From Calendula officinalis (lineage: Eukaryota > Streptophyta > Magnoliopsida > Asterales > Asteraceae), in the NCBI GenBank assembly GCA_963853835.1, contig OY970827.1:77765234-77829233 (forward strand): DNA of 64,000 nt, read 5' to 3'. A program made the position numbers and the translations under genes. The notes beneath the pieces were generated by a model, which was not told the origin of the DNA, ran no database searches, and saw only the letters and a program-made list of their open reading frames with translations. Shown here piece after piece: positions 47,647 to 58,275 of this stretch (position 1 is its first letter; every line of letters begins with the position of its first letter).

Positions 47647-47980
47647 TGATAGAAGACCGGTTCGAGATGGTCAATCTCCAAGAATATAGCCAATTCGAGA
47701 TGGCTAATCTCCTAAGAAACTAAGAAAGAAACTAAAACACTTTTAATAAACTTTTTCTTCTCTCCTCCTTTTCAAAGAAATAACAATTACATATATAGGA
47801 TAGTTTGTAACCAACCCACTAGTTTCACTAACTATTACCACTAGCTTATAATTAACCAACTAATTTGACTAATTAAACTAACTTACATAATTTGAATTAC
47901 TAATAATAAATTGCTAACTAACATTAAAATACTAATTGAAATACTAACTAATGAAATATAAACATGTCTAGCACGTATCA
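47647..47980 (-). repeat. LTR c of the miniature element array
   Basis: 334 bp; outer right LTR, next to aaatc. Confidence 0.88.
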
Positions 47981-47985
47981 AAATC

Positions 47986-49057
47986 ACAAAAAGGGAAACC
48001 GTAAAATGAGTTGAACGGATAAAAAACGTTATCAGTTCTCTAAATCCTAAACCCTAACTAAATAAATTATTAAATTTTTATTAGATGTTCTCCTATGATT
48101 GTTTTATTGAGATTGCAATGATGGAGAACACCTAATGAGAACATGAATGTAAGAAAAGGCATAAAATAAAGCTAAGGGAGATGTTCAAGCAAACACCCCA
48201 TGTTAAAATGTTCAGAAAAGCACCATCTCGTAAATGCTCATAAATACCGAACTTTTTTTTGTTCATATTATAAAAGAGTTTAGTAAGTTTGGAAAATATT
48301 TAATTAGAAATGTGAATGTATGACAAGATTATCTTTATCTTTATTACTTAGTTTTCAACCAACATAATGTTCTTTCATTTGTATTTTTAAAAAACATGTA
48401 CCATGTAAGACTTGAATTTATGACATCTGTGTCATTAATAAAATGTCCTAAATAATTGAGCTACTAAACCATATGTTTATTACTTGACTATAATTATCTT
48501 CATTAATCCCTTAAACCTTAAAAGTTGAAACTACAACTACAACCCACCACCACCACTTACCACCACCACCTACCACCACCACCTACCACCCACCACCACC
48601 CACCATCACCACTACCACCGGCCACCATGCGTGACTACTACCATCACGATCCACGCTATCGCCGACCAATTGATCGTAGCAAAATATAAGTACCATATAC
48701 CTAAACACTAGATATCGTTGGAATATACACGCTTTGGTTGTAACTTATTACTACATGCGTATCAAAATAAGTGATCCACTTTCTATTTAGCGGTGGATCA
48801 AAATAAGTGGATCAAAATAAGTTATACACTTCTAAAACTTACCATATTTGGTTAAAAAGTAAGACCATTTATCCACTAATTATCTACCTTAATAAAGTGA
48901 AATTACTCTTTTACCCTTACTTTTATCTTTAAACATCATTAATTAATATCAGTTCATTCAAAATAAGTTGGATCAATTCTCTACTAACTATCCACTTTAA
49001 TCTATCTTAAACGAGCTTTTAATCTTTTACCTCAAAAATCTTATTTCTTCAAATGTA
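47986..49057. other. Intergenic DNA with CAC microsatellite
   Basis: A CCACCA-rich run at about 48538-48633 ('caccaccacctaccaccacc' and variants) is low complexity. Near 48790-48830 'ggatcaaaataagt' is repeated. No gene is seen. Confidence 0.5.
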
Positions 49058-49317
49058 CTCCCTCCGTCCCTTAATAAAGTTCTCATTTCAATTGGGCACA
49101 AATTTTTAGGAGTTACTTATTGGTGGGGTCTTGATAATAAATTTGATTAAAATATAAGGTTATTTTGGAGAGAGAAAGTGTTTTTTAAAGATAGTTAGTG
49201 GTGAAGTACATGGTAATAATATTATTTTATTGAGTGGGTCCCTCTAATTTGAGAAATAAGAACTTTATTTTGGGACAAAATATTTGATAGAAATGGGAAC
49301 TTAATACACGGAGGGAG
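49058..49317. mobile_element. Stowaway-like MITE (260 bp)
   Basis: CTCCCTCCGTCCC at the left and CACGGAGGGAG at the right, flanked by TA. The interior resembles the other two copies ('ttctcatttcaattgggcac', 'ggagagagaaag'). Confidence 0.86.
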
Positions 49318-49676
49318 TATCATTTATTATGATACGGAGGTAGTATTACTGATCTTGTTTTAAAAACATGAATGCTAAGACCCGTGCCAACGGCACGTCG
49401 GGGGAGTTTTTTTGCCGTCGCGCCACGACGGCGTTGGCACCGAGCCGTCGTGGAGGGCGTCGTGAGGCGGACGTCGAGGTGAGGACGACATGCATTGGGC
49501 GTCGGTGGTCGTGTGGGGCCCGGGGAGCGTCTGAAATTGAATTCAAAAATTCAATTTTAATTTTTTTTTCTTTATCCTATTTTTTACCTATAAATACAAC
49601 ACCCTCTCATTCATAATTTTATACCACTTCTCCCACTTCTTCATTACCTTCATTACCTATTTTCCAAATTTTCATC
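49318..49676. other. GC-rich leader with perfect hairpin
   Basis: At about 49381-49396 'CGTGCC' and 'GGCACG' form a tight hairpin around 'aac' that recalls Helitron termini, but no CTRR end follows. A GC-rich stretch (49395-49530) contrasts with the AT-rich surroundings and precedes the Harbinger ORF. A small frame in it has no recognised domain. Confidence 0.35.
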
Positions 49677-50699
49677 ATGAGTCGTAGATCCAACTCCTCC
49701 CCGTCAAATGATCACTTCCAAAATTTGTTAAACACTCGTATCCCGTCACCAGCATATTCGTCAAATGCTGGACAGACTAGCCAGCCCAGCCCGAGCAACG
49801 TCGCATCTGGTTCGGGTTCGGGTTTTCATCCGTTCTACTCATCCCCCGGCGAATATGCTGTACCAGCGGTTAGGGAGGCTGGTTCGGTGCAGAAGTGGTC
49901 CATCCAGGAGGCCGTTATTTTAACCCAGCGGTGGATAAATGCTTCACAATCCGCTGAACGCGGGAACTCACAATCCGGTGATCGATTTTGGGGGCAGATT
50001 GAAGCCGAGTACAACTCACTGGTTGATACAAAACGCACCAAAAGTCAACTCCAAGGGAAATGGAACAAGATAAAAATGGACGTTCGGAAATTTGGGGAAA
50101 TCTTTAAACGGTTCGAGTCAAGGCGACAAAGTGGGGCCGATGACCAAGGCGTGCTCAACGCCGCAAAATAACAATTTTATGACAACAACAACAGGAGGAA
50201 CTTTTTGTACGAACTGTGTTGGAATGAACTAAAAGATTACCCCAAGTTTTGGACAAATTACAACGTGATGAATCCCCAACCCACTCCCGAGCCCAACCCG
50301 GTGAACCTTGGCAAAGACAACACCACCCCGCTCCCTACCGCAAATATGGATGGTCTATTCCGTGACGACCCGATCCGTCGCCCACCGGGTCGTAACGTTA
50401 GCCGGCGTACGGCAAGTTCCTCGGATGCGACTTCGTCACAGTATTCAAGTGACGAAACTCGTGACCGTATATGTGAGAACGCCATACTGCAAGCCGACAC
50501 TTTGAAGACTATCAAAGAAGCGACTGTGGAGAAAAAGATATCGGATGCTTTCAGAGTCCTTCATCGTTCGGTTCCCGATAATTTGAGCCGAAGAGAGCGA
50601 AAAGCGGTTTTAAAATATCGCCGGAGTTTATTGGACAAATACGCCGATCCGGACTCATCCGATGAGGGAGAAGACGACGAGGACGAGGACGACGAGTAG
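49677..50699 (+). pseudogene. Harbinger ORF1 (Myb/SANT-like) with one in-frame stop
   Basis: One reading frame of 341 codons with a single TAA at 50169-50171. Before it lies a low-complexity Ser-rich start, then the trihelix/Myb-like domain (residues about 77-163: VQKWSIQEAVILTQRW, NSQSGDRFWGQIEAEY, KSQLQGKWNKIKMDVRKFG). After it come the end of that domain (NFLYELCWNELKDYPKFW) and a C-terminal part with DDPIRRPPGRNVSRR, then a Lys/Arg-rich helix and an acidic tail. This is the DNA-binding partner protein of plant PIF/Harbinger transposases, often mis-annotated in plant genomes. In a working copy the stop codon would probably be Gln. Everything else is open, so inactivation looks recent. Confidence 0.8.
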
Positions 50700-50970
50700 T
50701 GTTTTTTTTTTAGTTTAATGTTTTTTTTATGTGTACTTTTTTTTTTAAGTTTAGTGTTTTTTTTTTTATGTTTTAATGTCTTTTTTAAATTTAATGTAAT
50801 GTTTTTTTTTTTTAATTTAATGTAATGTTTTTTTATTTAATGTAGTGTGTTTTTTATTAAATAAAATAGTGATGTGGAAATGATGATGTGGAAATGATGA
50901 TGTGGAAAGGATGAGTTTAGTGATGGGTTAGTGATGTGTAGGGTTGGCACGAACGTGTCAGTAGCGTGTC

Positions 50971-51201
50971 TGTAGATTCAGATTCAATGGATTAATCAAT
51001 GATTAAGCAAGAACAAGTAATAATATGGAAGATTTAGATGGAGAATTAGACTTGAACACTTTGCATAAAGATAGAACAATTACAAATTAGGGCAAAGGTT
51101 GTATGAAATTAGGTTAGACTAACTATATATACCTAGCCTAACTTTAGACTACATACATAAATGATCCCTAGACTATTGATTACAACATTTGTGACCCAAC
51201 A
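50971..51201 (-). repeat. 3' LTR of element C
   Basis: 231 bp; purine tract adjacent at 51202. Confidence 0.9.
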
Positions 51202-52129
51202 ATCTCCCCCTTTGTAACAATAGTCTGGGAGGCGTATCTTCGAAGTCTTCATCTTTAGCAAAAGCCGAACCTTGTAGATTTTTCGTTTATATAATTCCGT
51301 ATCAGGATCCGCTAGAGCTTTGTTCACCTGTGAATGTGAATACTTCTTGTAGCTTTTCAACTAAAAAGATGTATTTTGAAGACTTTTGACTGAAGATACA
51401 TATTGATCGACTAAAAATAAGACCCGTAATGATAGAGAGATTAACAGAGGAAGTCTTTTCTTGAAGTTTGTGGCTTTATGTCGATCAATGATTCTTGATA
51501 ATTGTTGTTGAGGTAACATGATGATAACGGTTACGCTCCCCCTCAAACAAACAATTATCTCTTCACGGGAGTTGGATTGAACATTCTGATATTTACTCCC
51601 CGGTGAACGAATTACCAAATTCAACTATGGAAGTTGTTTGATACCTTTGTTAGATCTTTGGTTTCTTGTTTACTCCCCATTAACTGGTGCATATATCTTA
51701 TTAATGTGGAGTAAACTGGGCTAACGTGTCGATAATCTCCATTATATTGTAAGAAACTCCTAAATTTGTTCCCGCATATTGAGCTCGAAAAGAATTTTTC
51801 TCTGAAAGTATCAATTCTTTATAAAAAGAATTTATGTAATGTATCTTCTCCCCCTCATGATGAATAAGATTTATCTAATTCATTATGTAAAATGTGAAGT
51901 TCTACGAGTTGGAATTTAGGAATAATCTTCGATTTAAGGAATTGAATATGACGAAGCCCATTGATAAAAATGTGTTGAATAATGATATATTCATTTTTTT
52001 TGAATTAATCAATATATAACACATTTTATCATTTAAACCAAGACCGTTGTTGATGACGTGAAAGAACGGTCCTATTGTTTATCATTTAATTTCTTGACCG
52101 TTGTTGATAATGTTAGAGTACGGTCATCA

Positions 52130-53510
52130 AATCCTTGCACCATATTCAATAAGGGTAACCCGGGATCTCATAGATTGCCCGTTAACACGACAATTACAGA
52201 AACTGTGTGACCTACGTTCAGTGTTGGCTTTGATGTTAGCACTGGTAGGATTTCCATTCAATCATCGTGGAATACCAATATTTTTGGTATCACTATGAAT
52301 GTTCCGGCAATATCACAAAGATATGCTTGATAGAATGCCTGTGTTCTAATGGTGTTTGATATGACGGTTTTAGACTCAATTGTGGACAAACGAAGGCGAA
52401 GACTGGAGAGGTGTCCTCTTTTTCAATATCAACGATCTCCAAATGAGATGTCGATAGCATATGTGCTTATCTCCGTGATTTTGAAACAAGTACTTTTGTA
52501 CTTGAGTGGCTGGGGGGGTTGTGCATTGCATCACTGGGTCCATGATGTCTTTTTCAATATCAGAGAGCAACGCATGCAATCTGATAGAGACGTGGCGACC
52601 CGACTTTTAATCGGTTTGGTAAGGGTTTTTCGTTTTCTTTAACCCTGTCACACCCTCCTCACTCAAGCTTACTTTTTCAATTTTCAACTACACCCTCGTT
52701 TCATTTTACATGTATTTAGCTGAATTGCACCCCATACTTCATTCCCCCTCTCAAATTTTACCTCAGCGCACCCCAATCAAGATCCCATGATGCTTGATTC
52801 TGCTCACCTAGACCTAGGGACCCTCACTTTTTAGTTCCTATATTGTCGGTGGCTCCGGGGAAGATCATGCTGGGTTTAGCAGATCATAGGAGTAATTTGA
52901 GATTGGACTATTACGCTCGTGTGCATTTTAATCAGCTTTTTGAAGATGTTTCGTTTTAGGAGTTTCACATGGATTTTAGGTAACACCGGACTCACTTAGA
53001 GTATCCGTTAGCACACGGTATGAATCGGTAGTCGTTTGCACAACCGTTGGTTCAAATGTGTGACCTGCGTTTAGAGTTGGCGTGATTTTAGCTCTAGCAG
53101 GATTTCCACTCGATCCTCGTGAAACATCAGATTGTGATGCCACTACGAGTGTTCCGATGGATTCACGGAGATCCATGTTTGTAGTGCAGGTGTCCTATAT
53201 TGGAAATATTCTTGGGGGTGAGAACTAGACACACTGTGCATACAAAGAGACTTAACCCGGGGCAGGAGGTTATTATTATTCAATACCGACATACTCCGAA
53301 TGAGTAGTCAGTAGCTTTTGTGCTACGTCCCCTGATGAAATGAAACAAATCCCTGTTGAGAGGAATTTGAGTAGTTGGTGGTGGCGTGCATTTGCTTTAC
53401 TGGGCCAGTAAAGTCTAGTGAAACATTCAACGAATGAATGATCACCTATTTAATTGGTTGCCCGGTTTGTTTTCGGTTTGGATGCACTCATAAGGTGTGT
53501 TTTCTTTGAT
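52130..53510 (-). repeat. Diverged ~855-bp tandem duplication inside element C
   Basis: Text such as 'gtgtgacctacgttcagtg', 'ggatttccattcaatcatcg' and 'tactccgaatgag'-like words appears in the same order at about 52200-52560 and 53060-53415. Identity is clearly below that of the LTRs, so the duplication predates this insertion and belongs to the family. It lies between the ORF and the 3' LTR. No coding frame spans it. Confidence 0.6.
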
Positions 53511-54057
53511 TTATCATGTTTTCACATCACCTTGCACTCACCTATTACTATACCCTAGACCTAAACCCTCACAGTTACCAGTTGACTGAAATATTTCCCT
53601 GGGAAGGTGTGGCCGGATCTGGCAAACCATGGGACGGTATGTCTTTTGAAGTAGTAAGTAACGAGAATTAAAAGAATTTGTAATAAACAGATGCAATCTT
53701 TACTAGAGAACTAGTAAAGAGATCGTTTACGGATATTACAACAACTTATGATTAACGTTACAAACATAAAACTTTTTTATTTGGGTATTTTATTTTTGTT
53801 TTTCTGAATTTTCTCCCCCTAGAAATAATAATTCTCCCCCTAGAATTAATATTTCTCCCCCTCGACAAAACAAAAGTAATTGACAAGTTTTGAGATCGAA
53901 GGACGTACCTTATACATCGTTGGAGGGTTGAAGGAGAGGTTTTGCGGTTAAGCTTGATTGAGATTTGTGGTTTCTTTTAAGAGCGGGTTCTGAATCTGTT
54001 TTGATCAGAAGCCATTTTTCGATGAGGTTCGGGTTTCAAGCTGAGATACTTGAAAGC

Positions 54058-54275
54058 CATTCTGATGAAGCTCGGGTCATACACTGAAGTGTGTAAGAGC
54101 CATTCTGTTGTGGCGCGAGTTATACACTGATGTGTGTATAAGTCATTCTGTTGTGGCGCGAGTTATACACTGATGTGTGTATAAGTCATTCTGAAGTGGC
54201 GCGAGTTATACACTGATGTGTGTATAAGTCATTCTGTTGTGGTTCGAGTTATACACTGAGTTGTGTATAAGTCAT
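54058..54275 (-). repeat. Five tandem 43-bp units, each with a hairpin
   Basis: Units start at 54058, 54101, 54144, 54187 and 54230 ('cattctgttgtggcgcgagt' then TTATACAC-tgatgt-GTGTATAA). Each of the inner units contains a perfect 8-bp stem with a 6-nt loop; the first and last are imperfect. The array lies about 130 bp downstream of the stop codon of the gag-like ORF, in what would be the 3' part of the element's RNA. Confidence 0.85.
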
Positions 54276-54402
54276 ATCTGAACTCCAAACACCTTGCTGG
54301 TTATTCTACATAAAACAATTAAAACATCTTTGGTACCCAATTATCTATGGGTCCTATACGATTAGTGACAGATGTTTTATGTAGAATTGTTTTATGATCA
54401 AT

Positions 54403-56793
54403 TTAGAGCTTTGGAGAACTGCAAGGAGGCAGTTCAGATGTCGTGGATTTGACGACCCATTTTAAAGATTTTTCAGAGGATTGGATAATCCAATGAGATT
54501 TTTCATTTTTAGTCCAAGTGTATTTCACAAATGTTGAAGATTTGGTCGTTGTTTTGTTGTCGCTGTTTGAGGAACCTGAAGACTTTGGCTTAGGTGCGGA
54601 AGATCCTCGAGAAACTTTGCGACGAGAAGACGAGTGTTTATCAGAGATTGGTGGGGTTTTGGAAGAACTCTTCGCCTTTTTGGAAGCATGTGAAGATGAA
54701 CCTTTTTCATTTGGTTTGTGTGGATGAGAGACAGATTTCTTGCATGGTTGTGGAAAACATGTTTTGCATGATTTTATAATTTTACCAGATTTATGGAAAA
54801 CATTGATTTTTAAACCACATGGAGCATTTAGCTTAACAAAAAATCGATCATCATTCTGAGAAATTTGTTTATTTGTAGATTTATCTCTCAATATCTTTTT
54901 ACCAAGTTTTTCAGATTTGACACACACATTACCAAAATCAGGTGAGTAATTTACAGGACGATAAACAGAAGCATCATACACAGTTCCAAATGCAAGTGCC
55001 GGAGATTTAAATTTTTTGGAGTTGTTATTGTTAATTTTAACAGTGGAAGAAGAAACTGAAGACGTATATGGTCTAGACTTCTTAAGCTCGCAAGGCTTCT
55101 TAGGCGTGCTAGACTTAGACGAACTCGGCTTCTTAGACTGCACATCTCCTTTGACTCCATTGGGCTTGGGCTCCTTGCTCCGAGGCTCTAAAGTACTAAT
55201 GGAAGCATTTAGGACAGGTGAATTAGAGTTTCTCCTCAAGATGATTGGAACTGGGTTTGTTGGTGCTGGTCCTAATAAAGAGGCTTTAGAATTTTGAGAA
55301 ACAGTATTGTTCGTTTTAGCTTTTAATTCTAAAATGGTGTCCTCTAAATTATGTATTTTGTTTTGAAGTTTTTCTTTTTCTTTGTCAAATGCTTTGTGGG
55401 TTTCATCAATTTCAGATTCAAGTTGAACAATTTTCTTTTCTAAAATCAGCGGTGGAACATAAAGCTTTGGTTCAATTGTTTGTTTTAAAACTTCATTTTC
55501 AGAGATGGAAAATTCTTCTGGAGTGACAATCGGGAAGTACTCATTGTTTTTAAATTTTGCTTTATTCTTTTCATATGTATAGTTCAATTCAGAATAGTTA
55601 AAGCTGATTTGAGCGTGTTCCTTCTTTTCTCTGTTGAACTTCTCGATTTCTGCTTCCTCGTCCGGCATATGAAGAAAGCTTTGCCATATTCCCAAGTTCA
55701 TGTAATCGTAATTGTATAGTGTGGGAACAACATCAGCAGCTTTTTCCAGAGGACGGGAGTTCTCAGCGCCGAGACCTACTTTTGATTTGAAAGATCTGAA
55801 CTCTTTTGGCTGATTTAATTTTATCGTTTGTTCAGTGTGGCCAGCTTTCACAATCGTCTGCTCTAGTTTAGAGATGTGTTCTTCAGCATTTTCTTTCTTG
55901 ACAGTAAGACTGTGTATGGTTGCTGATTGTTCATCGATTTCCTTTTTAAAATTGTTTGTAATGTTTGTGATTTGTTCATTTAGTTTTTGAATTTCGGTAT
56001 CAGCTGTCTTCAACTTATCTTGGTAGTCTTTCATCTTTATGTCAGCCGACTTCATCCATGTTTGCTCTCGACTGAGTTGGATAGCTAAGTCAGTTATCAG
56101 CTGCTTGGAGTCGTCTTTGTCATTTGAGACCGTCTTCATCATTTTGAGGTTTGATATTTCAAGATTTTTTGTATTAATTATGTGATTTAGACGATTTACT
56201 TCACTGGTGTGAGCAGCATGAAATGTTGACAACTGTTGTTGTAACTCTTGTGTCTTTTGATTTGAATTATTAATTTGATTTACTTGAGGAACAAGAGTTT
56301 CAAGTTGGCGACGAAAGGTTAAATTTTCTGCCTTTAATTTTGAGATTTGTGCATTTTATTCATTAGTTGTGTTTACTTGTTGTTGTAAACTTTCTTGTAA
56401 TTCAGAAATCTTAAATTGAAAAGAAGATTTTGACGTAGACAGCTGATTTTGTAATTCCTTGTTTATTTGTTTTAATTGAAGAGAACATTGACTTAAATCA
56501 TTTAAAAGTTGTGCTTTTTCAGATTCTAAAACAGTAATTTGTTTCGTCAACTGAGATTTCTCATCAATTTTAAGTAAAAGTTTTTTATTAAACAAGGAAT
56601 TTTCTGATTTGTCAGTGTCTAAGTCAGAAAATAAAGAATCAAAGGAGAAAGAATGTACCTCATTTTCATCATCTTTTGGAATGTCTAACACAACTGTAGC
56701 CTCAGTTGGTATTGCCATGAATGCCAGGTTGGCAATGCACTGTTTATCCTCCTGGGCATTCGACCCGGCAGATAATGTTTCTTTGGTAGTCAT
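54403..56793 (-). pseudogene. Coiled-coil gag-like ORF of element C, one in-frame stop
   Basis: A single frame of 797 codons interrupted by one TAA at 56356-56358. It starts MTTKETLSAGSNAQEDKQC. The first half is dominated by heptad-like coiled coil (for example LLLKIDEKSQLTKQITVLES, then long stretches of L/I-K/E-Q). A middle segment follows (KEFRSFKSKVGLGAENSRPL, NYDYMNLGIWQSFLHMPDEE), then another coil. The C-terminal third is Lys/Ser-rich (KSSSSKTPP-like, KPKSSGSSNS) and ends shortly after YTWTKNEKSHWII. No CCHC zinc knuckle or protease active site is visible. The position after the primer site and leader (about 0.9 kb) fits gag. With one stop in almost 2.4 kb the frame is otherwise well kept. 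A downstream in-frame ATG (56232) could give 609 residues. Confidence 0.72.
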
Positions 56794-57694
56794 GTTAAGA
56801 ACAATTCACGGGAATTTTGATTGAAACGGGGTAAAGAAAATTTTAAGAATGAGAAGGTTCTGGAATAGAATATGTGATGTAGACCGTGGATTGGTCTTCA
56901 AAAATTCAAAATTACCGAAATCTTAAACTGGTTATTCCAGATGATAAAAGTACACTTTAAATGTGCCTAAGATTTTCGAATTAGGGAAAAACGACGATCG
57001 GGTTAGAAACTGGGGCTAAACGAAGTTTGGAAATTGACCGAAAAATCACAAAAACACAAATTAAGCGATCGAAACAAGCGTCGTAGCCTTCGTCTTTAGC
57101 TTCGATTTGGTTACTCGTGGGCTCGAAACGGACACCCGAGCTGAAAGTTATGACCGTTACAGTACAGCCCCTTTTGTCACGCGAGTGTAGAAAGAGTTCG
57201 GGCCGAAGTTGCGTAGAAGTTCGGGCCGAACACTTGAATCAGATCTTAATTTTTCAAAAATTCACAAAAATCATCATAACTTGCTCATTTCTTAATCAAA
57301 TCGAGTGATTCTTTTTGCAAAACGTTCGATTTTCAATTACCTACAATCTATTCAAACACTTTTTCGAAAACAGTTTTTAATTTTCTCGATTTTGAAGAAA
57401 AAGTTCCGAAAATTAGATGTTCTTCATGTGTTCTTCATTTTTCACTTTAAAAATCAAATTAAACCTTGTTTTTGATGATTTTAATATGAAATTTGTTACT
57501 GATTTGCTCGAAATCAGTAATAGAACAAAGTTATAATGTCAAAAACATGAAACATACCTTTGATTTTGAATTTGATGCCACTTTTGAGCACTTTTTCACC
57601 AAAAATCTTCAAAAACCCATCAAAATCTTCATGAATCTGCTTAATCTCAACTGATATGGATCGAATCAATTAAGACTTTTGCTCTGATACCAAT

Positions 57695-57925
57695 TGTAGA
57701 TTCACATTCAATGGATTAATCAATGATTAAGCAAGAACAAGTAATAATATGGAAGATTTAGATGGAGAATTAGACTTGAACACTTTGCATAAAGATAGAA
57801 CAATTACAAATTAGGGCAAAGGTTGTATGAAATTAGGTTAGACTAACTATATATACCTAGCCTAACTTTAGACTACATACATAAATGATCCCTAGACTAT
57901 TGATTACAACATTTGTGACCCAACA
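57695..57925 (-). repeat. 5' LTR of element C
   Basis: 231 bp; primer-binding site adjacent at 57681-57692. Confidence 0.9.
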
Positions 57926-58004
57926 GTGTCAGTAAGGATGCGATGACGTGGCGCTAGTGATGGGTTTAGTGATGGGTTAGTGATGTGTAGGGTTGGGAGA
58001 GGCC

Positions 58005-58240
58005 TAACCAATGGCTCTCAATTTCTTGGAAGCAATCAACACATCAACAGTATACTCGTATTTTGCGAAGATATCCCACATTACCTGTTGTGTCCAATTC
58101 AGGTGGAAGTTGGTGAAGAAAAATGTCCTAGCCAAATCATTGATAGGAATATTTGTGTTTCCTCCGGTTGAATCCAGAATTTTCCGATGTCTACGGGTGA
58201 CCAGAGTCCAACCTAGCTATGGACGAAACCTTCTCCATAA
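58005..58240 (-). pseudogene. RRM-type RNA-binding protein fragment
   Basis: On the minus strand a frame reads GWTLVTRRHRK, then ILDSTGG, then ARTFFFTNFHLNW and VMWDIFAKYEYTVDVLIASKK. The TFFFTNF and DIFAKY-VDVLIASKK parts match RNP2 and the first helix/strand of RRM domains. This type is common in plant proteins associated with LINE-like retroelements. The RNP1 half (expected GFGFVRF) is cut off where the Harbinger end begins (58004), and an in-frame TAG lies near the upstream end. It is therefore a broken gene into which the Harbinger element inserted. The source family is inferred. Confidence 0.55.
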
Positions 58241-58275
58241 ATTTCCCCCCTTTATTTTGTTCATCATGTTACAAT

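Larger units (their letters stand above)
45682..47980 (-). mobile_element. Tandem array of a miniature LTR retrotransposon (3 LTRs, 2 interiors)
   Basis: Three LTRs (45682-46016, 46665-46998, 47647-47980; 334-335 bp, TGATAG...GTATCA) alternate with two interiors of about 648 bp. The whole array is bordered by one 5-bp duplication, aaatc (45677-45681 and 47981-47985). On the minus strand the interior starts with TGGTGCTTTCATT, a primer-site-like sequence seen at LTR junctions of plant gypsy elements. One frame fills each interior. The total unit is 982-983 bp, in the size range of TRIM elements. Orientation is inferred from the primer-site end and the frame. Confidence 0.88.
50971..57925 (-). 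mobile_element. Copia-like LTR retrotransposon 'C' lacking pol
   Basis: LTRs of 231 bp at 50971-51201 and 57695-57925 (TGTAGATTC...CCCAACA) differ at one base that I can see (ttcagatt versus ttcacatt). The target duplication gtgtc lies at 50966-50970 and 57926-57930. The primer-binding site, complement of TGGTATCAGAGC, is at 57681-57692. The purine tract (plus-strand 'atctccccctttg', 51202-51214) abuts the left LTR, so it is transcribed on the minus strand. The only long frame is a gag-like coiled-coil ORF (54403-56793). About 3.2 kb between that ORF and the 3' LTR is non-coding, so protease, integrase and reverse transcriptase are missing. The short LTRs, tRNA-Met primer and gag style suggest copia. 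Confidence 0.88.
49660..58004 (+). mobile_element. PIF/Harbinger-type relic carrying ORF1, split by copia element
   Basis: The right end reads GGGTTGGGAGAGGCC followed by taa; on the minus strand this is TTA|GGCCTCTCCCAACCC, a Harbinger-style 3-bp target plus terminus. The matching left end is not present before 49677, so the left side is truncated, and the left coordinate is only the ORF1 surroundings. The DDE transposase gene is absent. The 'agtgatgggttagtgatgtgtagggttgg' text occurs both before (about 50920-50948) and after (about 57967-57996) the copia insertion. Confidence 0.5.

Noticed and set aside
48538..48633. CAC-rich run as a possible CRISPR-like or coding repeat
   Set aside because: Simple microsatellite, no spacer structure, no frame of note.
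54518..55297. Plus-strand and alternate frames opposite the gag-like ORF
   Set aside because: Shadows of the long minus-strand frame in element C.
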